A model generated the notes under the pieces. It was not told the DNA's origin, searched no databases, and was given only the letters and a program-made list of their open reading frames with translations. This document shows, one piece after another, positions 35,659 through 44,452 of a stretch of DNA of 64,000 nucleotides (position 1 is its first letter; each line of letters opens with the position of its first letter). A program made the translations under genes and the position numbers. Location of the stretch: contig NZ_FO704550.1 of NCBI RefSeq assembly GCF_000968195.1, forward strand, positions 2,914,001-2,978,000. Direction: 5' to 3'. Origin of the DNA: Xenorhabdus doucetiae (lineage in GTDB: Bacteria; Pseudomonadota; Gammaproteobacteria; Enterobacterales; Enterobacteriaceae).

Positions 35659-36882
35659 ATGATCATGGCTGCCGAACTAAACAAGCTCAGTGACAAAAAA
35701 CTTAAAAACCTGCACGGAAAAGAAAGGGGTAATATTGAATTTTTTGCCGATGGCGCTGGATTGAGTGCAAAAGCATCTAAAGCTGGTGGTATTAGTTGGG
35801 TTTTTACCTACCGACTTGATGGTAAAAAGTTAAACCGCCTTACCATTGGGCGCTATCCTGATATGCCCCTCAAACAAGCTCGTGAAACACGGGATAAATG
35901 CCGTAACTGGTTAGCCTCTGGTAAAGATCCAAAGCTCCAATTTAATTTAACGATGCAAGAATCATTAAAACCAGTCACTGTAAAAGACGCTATCGAATAT
36001 TGGATAGATCACTATGGCAGAGATAATCGAGTGAATATTAATACCCTCATTCTTCAATTAGAAAAACATATTTATCCCTATATTGGGGAAATGGCATTGT
36101 CTGACTGTGACATAATATATTGGCTGCAATGCTTTGATAGAATGAAAAAGGATGCTCCGGTGGCTTCTGGTGGCATACTTCAATTGTGCAAGCAAGCCTT
36201 GAAATTTTGCCGGGTAAGAAGGTATGCAGTTAGCCATGTATTGGATGATTTAACTATTCAGGATGTTGGAAAAAAACAGAATAAAGGCCAGAGGTATTTA
36301 GAAGATAATGAACTTGGTCAATTATGGGAATCCATAAATGCAGGTATTTACCTACCTTATTATAATAATTTATTGAAAATATTGGTTGTATTTGGTTGTC
36401 GGACAAGAGAGATCAGATTATCGAAATGTTCAGAATGGAACTTTAATTCCATGTTATGGACTGTCCCAAAAGAAAACAGTAAGACAGGTGAAAGAATTAT
36501 TCGTCCTATACCTGAATGTATGAAACCGTTCTTAGAGAATCTTGTTTGTCAAAATCATAAAAATGATTACCTATTAGGAGAATTTAAAAGCACCGAAACA
36601 GTATCAGAATATGGCACGAAGGTATGGAAAAAATTAGGTCATTTAGACAAATGGTCTCTACATGATTTAAGACGAACTTTTTCCACAAAATTGAATGATA
36701 TGAAGGTAGCTCCACATATTGTTGATCAGCTTTTAGGCCATATTTTACCGGGCGTCATGGCGATATATAATAAGAGCCAATACCTGCCAGAAAAACTGGA
36801 CGCTTTAAACAAATGGTGTGAACGATTGGATGTATTGGCGGGTACTTATGAGAATGTGATTATATTAAAAACAGCTCAATAG
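35659..36882 (+). CDS. int: P4-type tyrosine integrase
   Basis: The 407-residue recombinase has an N-terminal arm-binding domain (about 1-90: LTIGRYPDMPLKQAR), a core-binding domain and a catalytic domain with arginine in GCRTREIRL (near 248), HDLRR (334-338), LLGH (about 360) and a tyrosine nucleophile near 370. The start at 35659 could equally be the second ATG (residue 3). It should join the island to the hemF 5' end. Excision partners are probably the AlpA-like protein and island or helper-phage factors. Confidence 0.95.
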   Translation: MIMAAELNKLSDKKLKNLHGKERGNIEFFADGAGLSAKASKAGGISWVFTYRLDGKKLNRLTIGRYPDMPLKQARETRDKCRNWLASGKDPKLQFNLTMQESLKPVTVKDAIEYWIDHYGRDNRVNINTLILQLEKHIYPYIGEMALSDCDIIYWLQCFDRMKKDAPVASGGILQLCKQALKFCRVRRYAVSHVLDDLTIQDVGKKQNKGQRYLEDNELGQLWESINAGIYLPYYNNLLKILVVFGCRTREIRLSKCSEWNFNSMLWTVPKENSKTGERIIRPIPECMKPFLENLVCQNHKNDYLLGEFKSTETVSEYGTKVWKKLGHLDKWSLHDLRRTFSTKLNDMKVAPHIVDQLLGHILPGVMAIYNKSQYLPEKLDALNKWCERLDVLAGTYENVIILKTAQ

Positions 36883-36974
36883 TGGAAGTTGATAAGTTCG
36901 GTGATGAACATGATAATTGTGATATGTACGTAACAAATGTGGCTTGCTTTCGTAAGAATTTCTATTAAGTAAAA

Positions 36975-37007
36975 TACCCTCACAAAAACAACTAAACAGT
37001 GAGGGTA
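36975..37007 (+). promoter_or_regulatory. Hairpin that covers the alpA ribosome-binding site
   Basis: TACCCTCAC (36975-36983) and GTGAGGGTA (36999-37007) are perfect complements with a 15-base loop. The 3' arm contains the GAGGG ribosome site, and the ATG follows at 37010. Folding would hide the site, so translational control of the AlpA gene is likely; DNA operator use is another option. Confidence 0.65.
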
Positions 37008-37009
37008 AC

Positions 37010-37294
37010 ATGACCATTCAGTATAATTCACCTACACCAGAAGAACGCCGCTCTATCCTTTCCGAGTATGGAGAACCTTATGATCGCCTTGTCCGCGAAA
37101 AGGAACGCCATCACATCACCTCTATTTCCAGAACGTCAGCATGGAAACTGGAAAATGAAGGACGCTTCCCTGCCCGTAAGCCATTAGGTCGTAATTCCTG
37201 CGCTTGGTTATTAAGTGATTTACTGCATTGGGTTCGTAATCCGCCAACAGTAAAAAACGTGAATAATCCATATAGCCGTAAATCTGCTAATTAA
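37010..37294 (+). CDS. alpA: AlpA-family DNA-binding regulator
   Basis: The 94-residue product has the AlpA helix-turn-helix pattern ITSISRTSAWKLENEGRFP followed by a polar tail. AlpA proteins activate excision and replication modules in P4-like satellites and PICIs. It lies 127 bases after the integrase, with a sequestered ribosome site. It is the likely switch between dormancy and induction of the island. Confidence 0.88.
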   Translation: MTIQYNSPTPEERRSILSEYGEPYDRLVREKERHHITSISRTSAWKLENEGRFPARKPLGRNSCAWLLSDLLHWVRNPPTVKNVNNPYSRKSAN

Positions 37295-37305
37295 GGAATG
37301 ACATC

Positions 37306-37446
37306 ATGGAAAAATTAACTGCCTTGGGTGGCAGCGGCCAGACTTACCCTAAATTAAGTCAAAAGCAAAGAATAGCACGAAGAATGCTATTTCTGAATTA
37401 CTCGTCTTTAACTTGCCTCCTTATTACGGGAGGATTAATCGAGTGA
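37306..37446 (+). CDS. Small island ORF, 46 residues
   Basis: This frame starts at ATG 37306 behind AAGGA, 11 bases after the alpA stop, and could be co-transcribed. The first 28 residues are basic and polar (KLSQKQRIARRM), the last 15 hydrophobic. I know no family. It could be an excisionase-like or cell-cycle-interfering peptide, or no gene at all. Confidence 0.4.
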   Translation: MEKLTALGGSGQTYPKLSQKQRIARRMLFLNYSSLTCLLITGGLIE

Positions 37447-37462
37447 ATCATGTTTGCTCAGC

Positions 37463-37666
37463 TCAGCCTTTTGGTTCAAGTCCTCGTGATTGTAGTTCCT
37501 TGCGGAGCATACGTTTTATCCATGTAGCTAATGATGTGTCACCATCTTTTTTCATTTCCTCTTCTAATTGCTTACGAAATTCAGATGGCAATCTCATTTG
37601 GTATTGGTCAGTTTTTGACTTGCCTTTTGTTGTTGACATTGTAATTACAAAACCCATATCATTCAT
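37463..37666 (-). CDS. Arc-like ribbon-helix-helix repressor
   Basis: The product (67 residues from 37666, or 58 from the in-frame ATG at 37639) contains QYQMRLPSEFRKQLEEEMK, a ribbon-helix-helix fold as in Arc. It is the only minus-strand gene of the regulatory block and faces away from the replication genes. Two identical palindromes overlap its start, which suggests self-repression and control of rightward genes. It is probably the island's maintenance repressor. Confidence 0.8.
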   Translation of the reverse strand: MNDMGFVITMSTTKGKSKTDQYQMRLPSEFRKQLEEEMKKDGDTSLATWIKRMLRKELQSRGLEPKG

Positions 37667-37681
37667 TTGTTGTAATTACAA
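37639..37681. promoter_or_regulatory. Two TTGTAATTACAA palindromes, candidate Arc-like operators
   Basis: TTGTAATTACAA occurs at 37639-37650 and 37670-37681, 31 bases apart (about three helical turns), in the region before and over the repressor start. Identical 12-bp palindromes on one DNA face fit a ribbon-helix-helix operator. Confidence 0.65.
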
Positions 37682-37784
37682 AGTAATTTCATTTTTATTG
37701 CAACAGAAAAAGCAATGCCCTGTAGTGCGGCAAACACTCACAGGGCATCTAACAACCCACGATAACAACAGTATCGAGGTAGCT

Positions 37785-37883
37785 ATGTATCAATATACCT
37801 TCCTAATCGGAAAGGGCAAAGCCCGTTTATCTGAAATTTTCCCTATGCACCTTATCTCCATTCAGGGGATAAGCCATGTTTAA
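37785..37883 (+). CDS. Short leader-like ORF, 32 residues
   Basis: ATG at 37785 follows GAGGT, and the stop overlaps the next gene by 8 bases (ATGTTTAA), a layout of translational coupling. The peptide begins YQYTFLIGKGKARL. I do not recognise it; it may act as a coupling leader for the 119-residue protein. Confidence 0.45.
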   Translation: MYQYTFLIGKGKARLSEIFPMHLISIQGISHV

Positions 37884-38235
37884 GATCATTGTCACCACGA
37901 CAAATCAGCATACAGGCGAGATAAAAAAAGAAACTGTCCGCTACAAATACAAGACATTGCGTGGTGCGGAGAAAGCCGCCAATCGTGTTCGCAGTGCTTG
38001 TATGCCAGATAATGAAACCGTTGATACTGAAATCGTCAGCGTGTACGAGCATAGAGCGCCGATATCACTGGATCAGGCCATGCACAATACAAGGCTGGCG
38101 ACCTCCTTATTTCCCGTCATTCTTGAAAAAGCCAAGTCTGAATGTTCCATCGATTTAAATAACCTGATTGCGTTGGCCTGTGATATCAATCAGGAAGTCT
38201 ACCATGCGCTTCAAGCGGCTGTTTATGAGGAATAA
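37876..38235 (+). CDS. Island protein of unknown function, 119 residues
   Basis: This is a soluble protein with a charged N-terminal half (basic residues 18-40) and a helical C-terminal half. It lies three bases before the primase gene and overlaps the leader ORF, so it belongs to the replication operon. No family is recognised. Confidence 0.7.
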   Translation: MFKIIVTTTNQHTGEIKKETVRYKYKTLRGAEKAANRVRSACMPDNETVDTEIVSVYEHRAPISLDQAMHNTRLATSLFPVILEKAKSECSIDLNNLIALACDINQEVYHALQAAVYEE

Positions 38236-38238
38236 GCC

Positions 38239-40665
38239 ATGAGTCAATCATCTGCATATGGATATAACAGCCGTAAAAACAGCACAGAAATCAGCCCGAT
38301 AGACGTTATTCATACCGTGAAAAAATCCGCCATGAATCACTGGCAAAGCCTGTTGCCCGCCTGTGGCGTTGAGGTTCCGGTAAAGGGGAAGCATGGCGCT
38401 TGTCCGATATGTGGGGGAACTGACCGCTTTCACTTCATCGACGATCACGGTAACGGGGACTGGCATTGTCGCCAGTGTGACCAGCCCAATCATGGCGACG
38501 GGCTGGATTTGGTGGCAAGGGCTAAAGGGATCACAGTCTTTGCAGCCGCTAAGTTAGTTTCGGGGGTGCTGGCTCTGCCCTTACCGAATCCCAAACCCGC
38601 CAGTAAAGAGTCTCCCAAATCAGAGGCTCCCTCAATAATCGAGAAAGTGAACAGGCTCTTGTCTCAAGCCACGCTTGGGCAATCCGGTTATCTGGCGAAA
38701 AAGGGGCTGCAATGCCCCAAACAACGGCTATTGAAAGAAGGAATTTTGTTGCTGATCACCCAAACAATGAACGGCACTATCACGGGTGCGCAAACTATTA
38801 AGCCCAATGGTGAAAAGCGCCTTGTTGCAGGCACACAGAAAAAGGGCAGTGTTATCCCCGTGTCTGAGATAACCGGCACACCGGACACGCTTATCATTAC
38901 CGAGGGTTACGCAACGGCCTTAACGGTCAGTCAGTTACATGAAGGTGTGGTACTGGCAGCGCTTGATGAAGGCAACTTACCTAACGTGGCCGAACAGGTT
39001 AGGGAACGATGGCCAGACGCGAAAATCATTCTTGCCGCCGATAACGATTGGCACGAACCGGGAGAGCTGGACAAAAATGGCAAACCCAAGAAGAACGTCG
39101 GCAAGATAGCGGCAGAAAAGACCGCCAAAGCGATTAATGGTTGGGTAACGCTACCGCCCACAGAGTATAAAGCCGATTGGGATGATTATCGCCAGCGCCA
39201 CGGCATTGAAGCAGCAAAGCAGGCATTCAGTCACGGGCTATATCAGGTGGGGGAGAAAAAGGCAGTGAACGCAGAAGCAGCCGTGATCCACGAAAATAAG
39301 AAAAAAAGTCCCCATCTGGCACAAATGGCTGCCAGTCAACGCGGGGAACTGCTTGCTGAATACTACGGTAAAGTGGCGGTCAATCCTGAAAGTGAGATGG
39401 TCTATCACTATAATGGCGCAACATGGGAGACGGTGCCGGACAGTGAACTGCTCCGCGCAATGGTGGCAATCTTCAATCAGCATGAAACCCCTTATAGCCC
39501 CAATGGGATCAACAACGCTATCAGCGCCATGAAATTACAAATTCCGGTTATTGGTGAACGACGGCAGGATTTAATTGGGTTTAATAACGGTGTGTATGAC
39601 TTGTCAGAACAGGTATTCAGGCCACATCAGCCGGCACATTGGTTAATGAACCATAACGGCATTGAATTTACCCAACCTGTCGCAGATGAAAACTTACAGG
39701 ATCATGCCCCTTATTTTTATCGCTGGCTGTCTCATGCGGCAGGTCAGGATAAAGATAAGATGGCGCGTATTAATGCCGCCCTGTTTATGATTTTGGCAAA
39801 CCGTTATGACTGGCAGTTATTTATTGAAGTTACGGGGGAAGGTGGCAGCGGCAAGAGTGTATTTACGTATATCGCAACATTATTAGCGGGTGAACATAAT
39901 ACGGCCAGTGGTAATATGAAAGCGCTGGATGAAGCGAGAGGCCGTTATCAATTTGTCGGCAAGAGTTTAATTACGTTGCCCGATCAGGTTAAATATGTCG
40001 GTGAAGGTGCGGGCATTAAAGCCATTACAGGCGGCGACCTGATTGAAGTTGACGGAAAATATGAAAAACAGTTTTCCACGATTATTAAAGCCGTGGTATT
40101 AGCCACCAATAACGAACCGATGAGATTTACCGAACGCAATGGCGGCATTGCACGGCGGCGGGTGATATTCCCGTTTAATATTCCGGTCAAGGAATCAGAA
40201 AAAGATCCACAATTGCCGGAGAAAATAAGCCGGGAATTGCCGGTGATTATTCGCCATTTATTAAACGAATTTGCCGACCAGAATAAGGCTAAAAAATTAC
40301 TACAGGCACAACGGGATTCCAGCGAAGCATTATCAGTGAAATGCCATTCAGATCCCTTATATCGCTTTTGTGGTTATCTGGTGTCCGTGGATAATATTGC
40401 CGGGATGAAGATGGGGAATAAAAATATCAGCCCACGGGCACCGCGTATTTATCTTTATCATGCTTATTTGTCTTTTATGGAAGCGCACGGATTTGAACGG
40501 CCGTTAACCCTGACAAAATTTGGTGATTCAATCCCCAAGATTATGCAGGAGTACCGGAAGGACTATCGAAAAGTCAGGACAAAGCAAGGTTATTCGTATA
40601 ACGTGGCGTTATCCGAAGAGGCCGAAGAATGGCTTCCGGCAGTGCCTGAACTGCGCAGAGGTTAA
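38239..40665 (+). CDS. P4 alpha-like primase/helicase
   Basis: The 808-residue replication protein has a zinc finger of primase type (CPICGG near 55-60, CRQC near 77-80), a TOPRIM-like domain (IITEGYATA near 218-226, LAADND near 258-263), and an SF3 helicase domain (GEGGSGKS Walker A at about 533-540, DQVKYVGEGAG, and ATNNEPMRF as motif C). This is the three-part layout of the P4 alpha protein, which primes, unwinds and binds the origin. The iteron array starts about 25 bases after its stop. Confidence 0.95.
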   Translation: MSQSSAYGYNSRKNSTEISPIDVIHTVKKSAMNHWQSLLPACGVEVPVKGKHGACPICGGTDRFHFIDDHGNGDWHCRQCDQPNHGDGLDLVARAKGITVFAAAKLVSGVLALPLPNPKPASKESPKSEAPSIIEKVNRLLSQATLGQSGYLAKKGLQCPKQRLLKEGILLLITQTMNGTITGAQTIKPNGEKRLVAGTQKKGSVIPVSEITGTPDTLIITEGYATALTVSQLHEGVVLAALDEGNLPNVAEQVRERWPDAKIILAADNDWHEPGELDKNGKPKKNVGKIAAEKTAKAINGWVTLPPTEYKADWDDYRQRHGIEAAKQAFSHGLYQVGEKKAVNAEAAVIHENKKKSPHLAQMAASQRGELLAEYYGKVAVNPESEMVYHYNGATWETVPDSELLRAMVAIFNQHETPYSPNGINNAISAMKLQIPVIGERRQDLIGFNNGVYDLSEQVFRPHQPAHWLMNHNGIEFTQPVADENLQDHAPYFYRWLSHAAGQDKDKMARINAALFMILANRYDWQLFIEVTGEGGSGKSVFTYIATLLAGEHNTASGNMKALDEARGRYQFVGKSLITLPDQVKYVGEGAGIKAITGGDLIEVDGKYEKQFSTIIKAVVLATNNEPMRFTERNGGIARRRVIFPFNIPVKESEKDPQLPEKISRELPVIIRHLLNEFADQNKAKKLLQAQRDSSEALSVKCHSDPLYRFCGYLVSVDNIAGMKMGNKNISPRAPRIYLYHAYLSFMEAHGFERPLTLTKFGDSIPKIMQEYRKDYRKVRTKQGYSYNVALSEEAEEWLPAVPELRRG

Positions 40666-40689
40666 CCCCCCAGATAAACTTTTAGTATT

Positions 40690-40907
40690 AACTGTACACC
40701 CTGTGCACCAAAAGGAATAATTACATGATATTAAAGGTAAAAATAAGGTGTATAGTTATCTTTTAACTGTGCACCAACTATACATCCTATACATCGGTTA
40801 TTTATCGTCAGGGTGAACAGTCGTGCACAGTTGGTGTATATCATGTACACCGCCACAAACTCAGGCAGGACAAGGCATTCAGGGGAAAATGCACAGGGTG
40901 TACAGTT
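40690..40907. other. Iteron array, probable replication origin of the island
   Basis: At least ten copies of a degenerate 8-11-bp element with consensus GGTGYAYAGTT occur in both orientations. Plus copies start at 40747, 40812 (GGTGAACAGT), 40822, 40833 and 40897. Minus copies start at 40690, 40701, 40765, 40776, 40787 and 40844. GGTGAACAG is the element I recall as the P4 type I iteron bound by alpha. Position after the primase gene supports an origin. Confidence 0.75.
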
Positions 40908-41239
40908 GAGAGGGACAAAAAAATTTTCAGGGGGGTATCTTCTGGCAGGCAAATAAAAGCCGGAGGAATCTAAGAAGATAAATTTAGTATATCAATTTGT
41001 TTTTTTATTAGGGTACTATCTGAAATTTAAATTAGGTAATTATCTGATTTTATTTAAGCAGAGAGGTTAATCACAATTTTGCTGGTGATCTTTTATTCAT
41101 GCTGGAATAGATAAGTATTACTGTTATATCCTGTTTAATTGATGCTATATGGAAATCGTGACACAAATCACTTGATTGTTACATTTCTTAATAGTAATTA
41201 ATGAAATTATTCATGACGAATATTATGGAGAATTGAGGA
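40908..41239. other. AT-rich spacer before the cargo pair
   Basis: There is no gene here that I can support. The sequence becomes much more AT-rich than the primase gene and presumably includes the promoter for the 41240 gene. Confidence 0.4.
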
Positions 41240-42205
41240 ATGACACATAAGAAATATAATCCCACTTGGGATGGCTATATGGGGGATGTTTTAAGGGGTA
41301 ATGTGGGAATTAATCAGCTAAAGCCTCAACATGAATTTTTTGATGCCATTGGGCTAGAAAAAGTATTGAGTGATAATACCCAATATCACATCGTTCTTTC
41401 ATTATCAGAAGCCAAAAGTATTATTGAGGATATCAGTCCCCGCCGTCCACAAAATCCGAGTCATGGAGAAGCCTTTGCAAGAGGTACAGAAGCAGAAAAT
41501 CCAAGTTACGGAGAAGCATTTGCAAGAGGTATGGAAGTAGATAACAATAAAAAAAATCCTATGTCATATGTGTTTTCTGTCACAGACCCTATTTCTACCT
41601 ATGCTGGAAATATCTATGATTCACGTGGCTTATATGATGTTATTCGAGAATTTAAGAGATTGGGCATTACTGCTACAGAGCATATAGGAGAAAATGGAAG
41701 AAGGTATATTCATATATCAGGACATGCAGGTCTTAGACGTATTATCCAAGGAACGCGATATTGTGCCAATCATCCTCAAATGTTAATGATGGGAATAGGA
41801 CAGCAAGGTCTTAACTCAAGTATTATTGGTGGAGTTAGGTTTTGTATTATTTTTTCTATTGGTTACCGAATTATTGAAGGTATATTTAAAGATGAATATA
41901 CATTGGCTGATTTTATTGGCAATATAACAATGGATATGGCTAAAACTGCTATTATTGCTGCTTCCTCTTGGGCTGTAGGTTCATTATTAACAGCTACTGC
42001 GCTTGTAGGGGGAAGTGTTGTTGCCGTAGCAGGTATTGTATTCCTCGTTGGGATAGGGGTGGCTATAGGACTGGATTATCTTGATAAACAATATCAAATA
42101 AGTGATAAAGTTATAAAATATATTAAAAATGAGATTGATAGAAAGAAAAGAACACCAGAGGCTAACCTGCAACAAATATTTAATGGATTAGGTAACATTA
42201 GATGA
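41240..42205 (+). CDS. Cargo protein with hydrophobic C-terminal domain, possible toxin
   Basis: The 321-residue product is AT-rich in codon use, unlike the head genes. Residues 70-105 contain a repeated unit, PSHGEAFARG and PSYGEAFARG. The C-terminal third (about 195-300) has two or three hydrophobic segments with DFIGNITMDMAKTAI and a Gly/Val-rich hairpin, resembling from memory the E. coli inner-membrane protein YafU. There is no signal peptide. GGAG-like sequence precedes the ATG. It overlaps the next gene by ATGA. A membrane-acting toxin with the following protein as partner fits the layout, but this is inference. Confidence 0.6.
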   Translation: MTHKKYNPTWDGYMGDVLRGNVGINQLKPQHEFFDAIGLEKVLSDNTQYHIVLSLSEAKSIIEDISPRRPQNPSHGEAFARGTEAENPSYGEAFARGMEVDNNKKNPMSYVFSVTDPISTYAGNIYDSRGLYDVIREFKRLGITATEHIGENGRRYIHISGHAGLRRIIQGTRYCANHPQMLMMGIGQQGLNSSIIGGVRFCIIFSIGYRIIEGIFKDEYTLADFIGNITMDMAKTAIIAASSWAVGSLLTATALVGGSVVAVAGIVFLVGIGVAIGLDYLDKQYQISDKVIKYIKNEIDRKKRTPEANLQQIFNGLGNIR

Positions 42206-42597
42206 AGAATAAATACATTAAATTATTAGGCTCTTTGATAATGCTTATTGTAGTTACAAGCATTATGATTCCTGTTAGCGAATACATTATTTCTTTAGTG
42301 CTTATGAAAGATTTGATAGTGTTTTCTGGTGCGGTTGTAATGTACTTTTTATCATTTCCACTAATATTTTATTCTATGGCAGGGTCTGCTTTTTTTTTCA
42401 TATTTAATAGATTGCCAAAATATAATGAATGTATAGTGAAATATTTGAGCAAGTTAATGTTTATTTCATTAATTATCGGTTTTCCGATATCTTTTTTTGT
42501 AGGTTATCAACTGAAAAATGATGGCTATTTGGTTTGTGAAAAAATTTCATGGATGTCACCGACTACTTATGTTAAAGACATTAAGTTATGTAATTGA
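42202..42597 (+). CDS. Small membrane protein, possible partner or immunity protein
   Basis: The 131-residue product has about three membrane segments (residues 8-32, 36-68, 85-105) and a short polar tail with two cysteines. It overlaps the preceding gene by ATGA and is equally AT-rich. No family is recognised. Its pairing with a hydrophobic-tailed protein suggests immunity or complex formation. Confidence 0.6.
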   Translation: MKNKYIKLLGSLIMLIVVTSIMIPVSEYIISLVLMKDLIVFSGAVVMYFLSFPLIFYSMAGSAFFFIFNRLPKYNECIVKYLSKLMFISLIIGFPISFFVGYQLKNDGYLVCEKISWMSPTTYVKDIKLCN

Positions 42598-42721
42598 AAA
42601 TTTTTGTAAATATTCTGTCCTCATGTTTTCGCAAGTTGAGCCTCTGAATGTCAGGGGCTTTTTTATCATTTTTCATGATGTTAAATAGTGTTTAAAGCAG
42701 AATAACCAACCGTAAAACACC
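42598..42721 (+). terminator. Spacer with hairpin before the head operon
   Basis: Around 42637-42668 AGCCTCTGA and TCAGGGGCT form a stem followed by TTTTTTATCATTTTT, a good rho-independent terminator for the cargo pair. The head operon starts at 42722. Confidence 0.7.
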
Positions 42722-43869
42722 ATGAAAAAGCTACTTGAATTACGCCAGCAAAAGACAACCCTTACCGAACAAATGCGCACCCTGCTCACCAAAGCAGAAA
42801 GCGAAAAGCGTTCCCTGACCGAAGAGGAAGCCAAGCAGTTCGACGAACTGCGCAGCCAGTCCGATACTCTGAATACGGAAATTGCCCGTTATGAGTCATT
42901 GGCGGATGAAGAACGCCATCAGGCGAAGATCCAGCCGACCAGTGAAAAACTCAGCAACGACGAACTGCGCCACTATATTGTGACTGGTGAAACCGCACCT
43001 TGTCTACGGCCGTTTCCTCAGAAGGTGGCTATACCGTTATTCCTGAGCTGAACAGGCAGATCATGCAGCAATTGGCGGATGAGTCGGTTATGCGCCGGAT
43101 CTGTACCCTCAAGACTACGCGCAGCAACGAATACAAACAGTTGGTTTCAGTCGGTGGCGCAGCGGTGGTACACGGGGAAGAGGGCAAAGCGCGCGGTGAG
43201 ACGACCACACCGAAGATGGAAGAAGTCAGCATTAAGCTGTTCCCGATTTACGCTTACCCTAAAACCACGCAAGAAATCATCGACTTTAGCGATGTGGATA
43301 TCTTGGGCTGGCTGACCGCTGAGATAGCAGACACCTTCGTCGATACCGAAGAAACGGATCTTGTCAGCGGTGACGGCAGCAAAAAAGCCAAGGGTTTCCT
43401 GTCTTATCCCCGTGATTCCCAAGCCGACAAAGCACGCGCTTTCGGCACCCTGCAAAAGCTGGAAGTTGCCACTCTTGAGGCCGACAGCCTGATTGACCTT
43501 AAGTTCCTGCTCAGGAACAAGTACCGCAAGAATGCCGTCTGGGTGATGAACTCCAACACAGCCGCCAAGGTACAGAAGCTGAAAAACGGCAATGGGGATT
43601 ATATCTGGCGGGAACGTTTGCAAGCCGGTGATCCCGATATTCTGCTGGGCTTGCCTGTCCACTATCTTGAATTTATGCCGGATAACGTTATCGGTCTGGG
43701 TGACTTCAAACGCGGCTACTTCATTGTTGACCACGAAACAGGCACCCGCACCCGTCCCGACAATATCACCGAACCGGGATTTTATAAGGTTCACACGGAT
43801 AAATATTTGGGCGGGGGCTTAGTGGATTCCAACGCCATTAAGGTGCTGGAACTGAAAGCCGGCAAATAA
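42722..43869 (+). pseudogene. HK97-type major capsid protein, frameshifted
   Basis: The 5' frame (42722-43051) encodes the coiled delta/scaffold region, rich in Glu/Lys/Gln. The second frame (43000-43869) encodes the capsid fold from TLSTAVSSEGGYTVIPELN onwards. The frames join if one C is restored at about 42992 (gaaaccgcacc to gaaacccgcacc), giving GETRTLSTAVSS and a protein of about 380 residues. The lesion sits near the normal end of the delta domain. It is either a real inactivating deletion or a homopolymer error in the assembly. A TTG at 43000 could in principle start the capsid part alone. Confidence 0.85.
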
Positions 43870-43913
43870 GCAAGAGGGGCACAACGCCCCTTTTCAGTCT
43901 TGGAGTCCATAAG

Positions 43914-44450
43914 ATGAATAACGATTTTGAAATCCGCACCGCCTCCTTGTCAGCGTCAGATAAAAAGCTGGTCGGCTACGCGATCCGGTGGAATAGCCGA
44001 TCCCATGTGTTGTGGGATGAGTTTATCGAACAATTCGCCCCGAATGCCTTTCGTCATAGCTTATCAGGTGGCGTTGATGTTTTGTGTTTATATGAACATG
44101 ATCATATGAACCTGTTAGGCCGCACCGCTTCCGGCACCTTACAGCTTAGTGAGGATGCGACCGGATTACGCTTCGAATTAACCCCACCGGATACCCAATT
44201 AGGCCGCGATGTATTAACGCTGGTTGAACGTGGCGATATCTCCGGCATGTCCTTCGGGTTCAGGGCGATTAAAGACCAGTGGGATATTGATCAGGAACCG
44301 TATATCAGAACTGTTTTAGAGGCTGAATTACGGGAAATCACGATCACAAGTCAGCCCGCCTACCCTGAGAGCGGCGTAGAGATTGCCAAGCGCTCACTCA
44401 ATGGGGTGGTTGATTTGCGTCATTACTGGCTGCAACTGTCTGAGGTGTAA
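43914..44450 (+). CDS. HK97-type prohead protease
   Basis: The 178-residue serine protease of the S78/U35-type fold has histidine in YEHDHMNLLGR (62 or 64) and serine in GDISGMSFGF (about 110). It trims the capsid delta domain during head maturation. It lies 44 bases after the capsid frame and two bases before the portal gene. Position downstream of the capsid gene reverses the usual phage order (portal, protease, capsid), as reported for cf-PICIs. Confidence 0.93.
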   Translation: MNNDFEIRTASLSASDKKLVGYAIRWNSRSHVLWDEFIEQFAPNAFRHSLSGGVDVLCLYEHDHMNLLGRTASGTLQLSEDATGLRFELTPPDTQLGRDVLTLVERGDISGMSFGFRAIKDQWDIDQEPYIRTVLEAELREITITSQPAYPESGVEIAKRSLNGVVDLRHYWLQLSEV

Positions 44451-44452
44451 CC

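Noticed and set aside
35345..35700. tRNA attachment site for the P4-type integrase
   Set aside because: No tRNA-like cloverleaf is seen at either end; the repeat lies in the hemF 5' end instead.
43147..43794. 215-codon minus-strand frame within the capsid gene
   Set aside because: It is antisense to a clear HK97 capsid sequence and has no supporting features.
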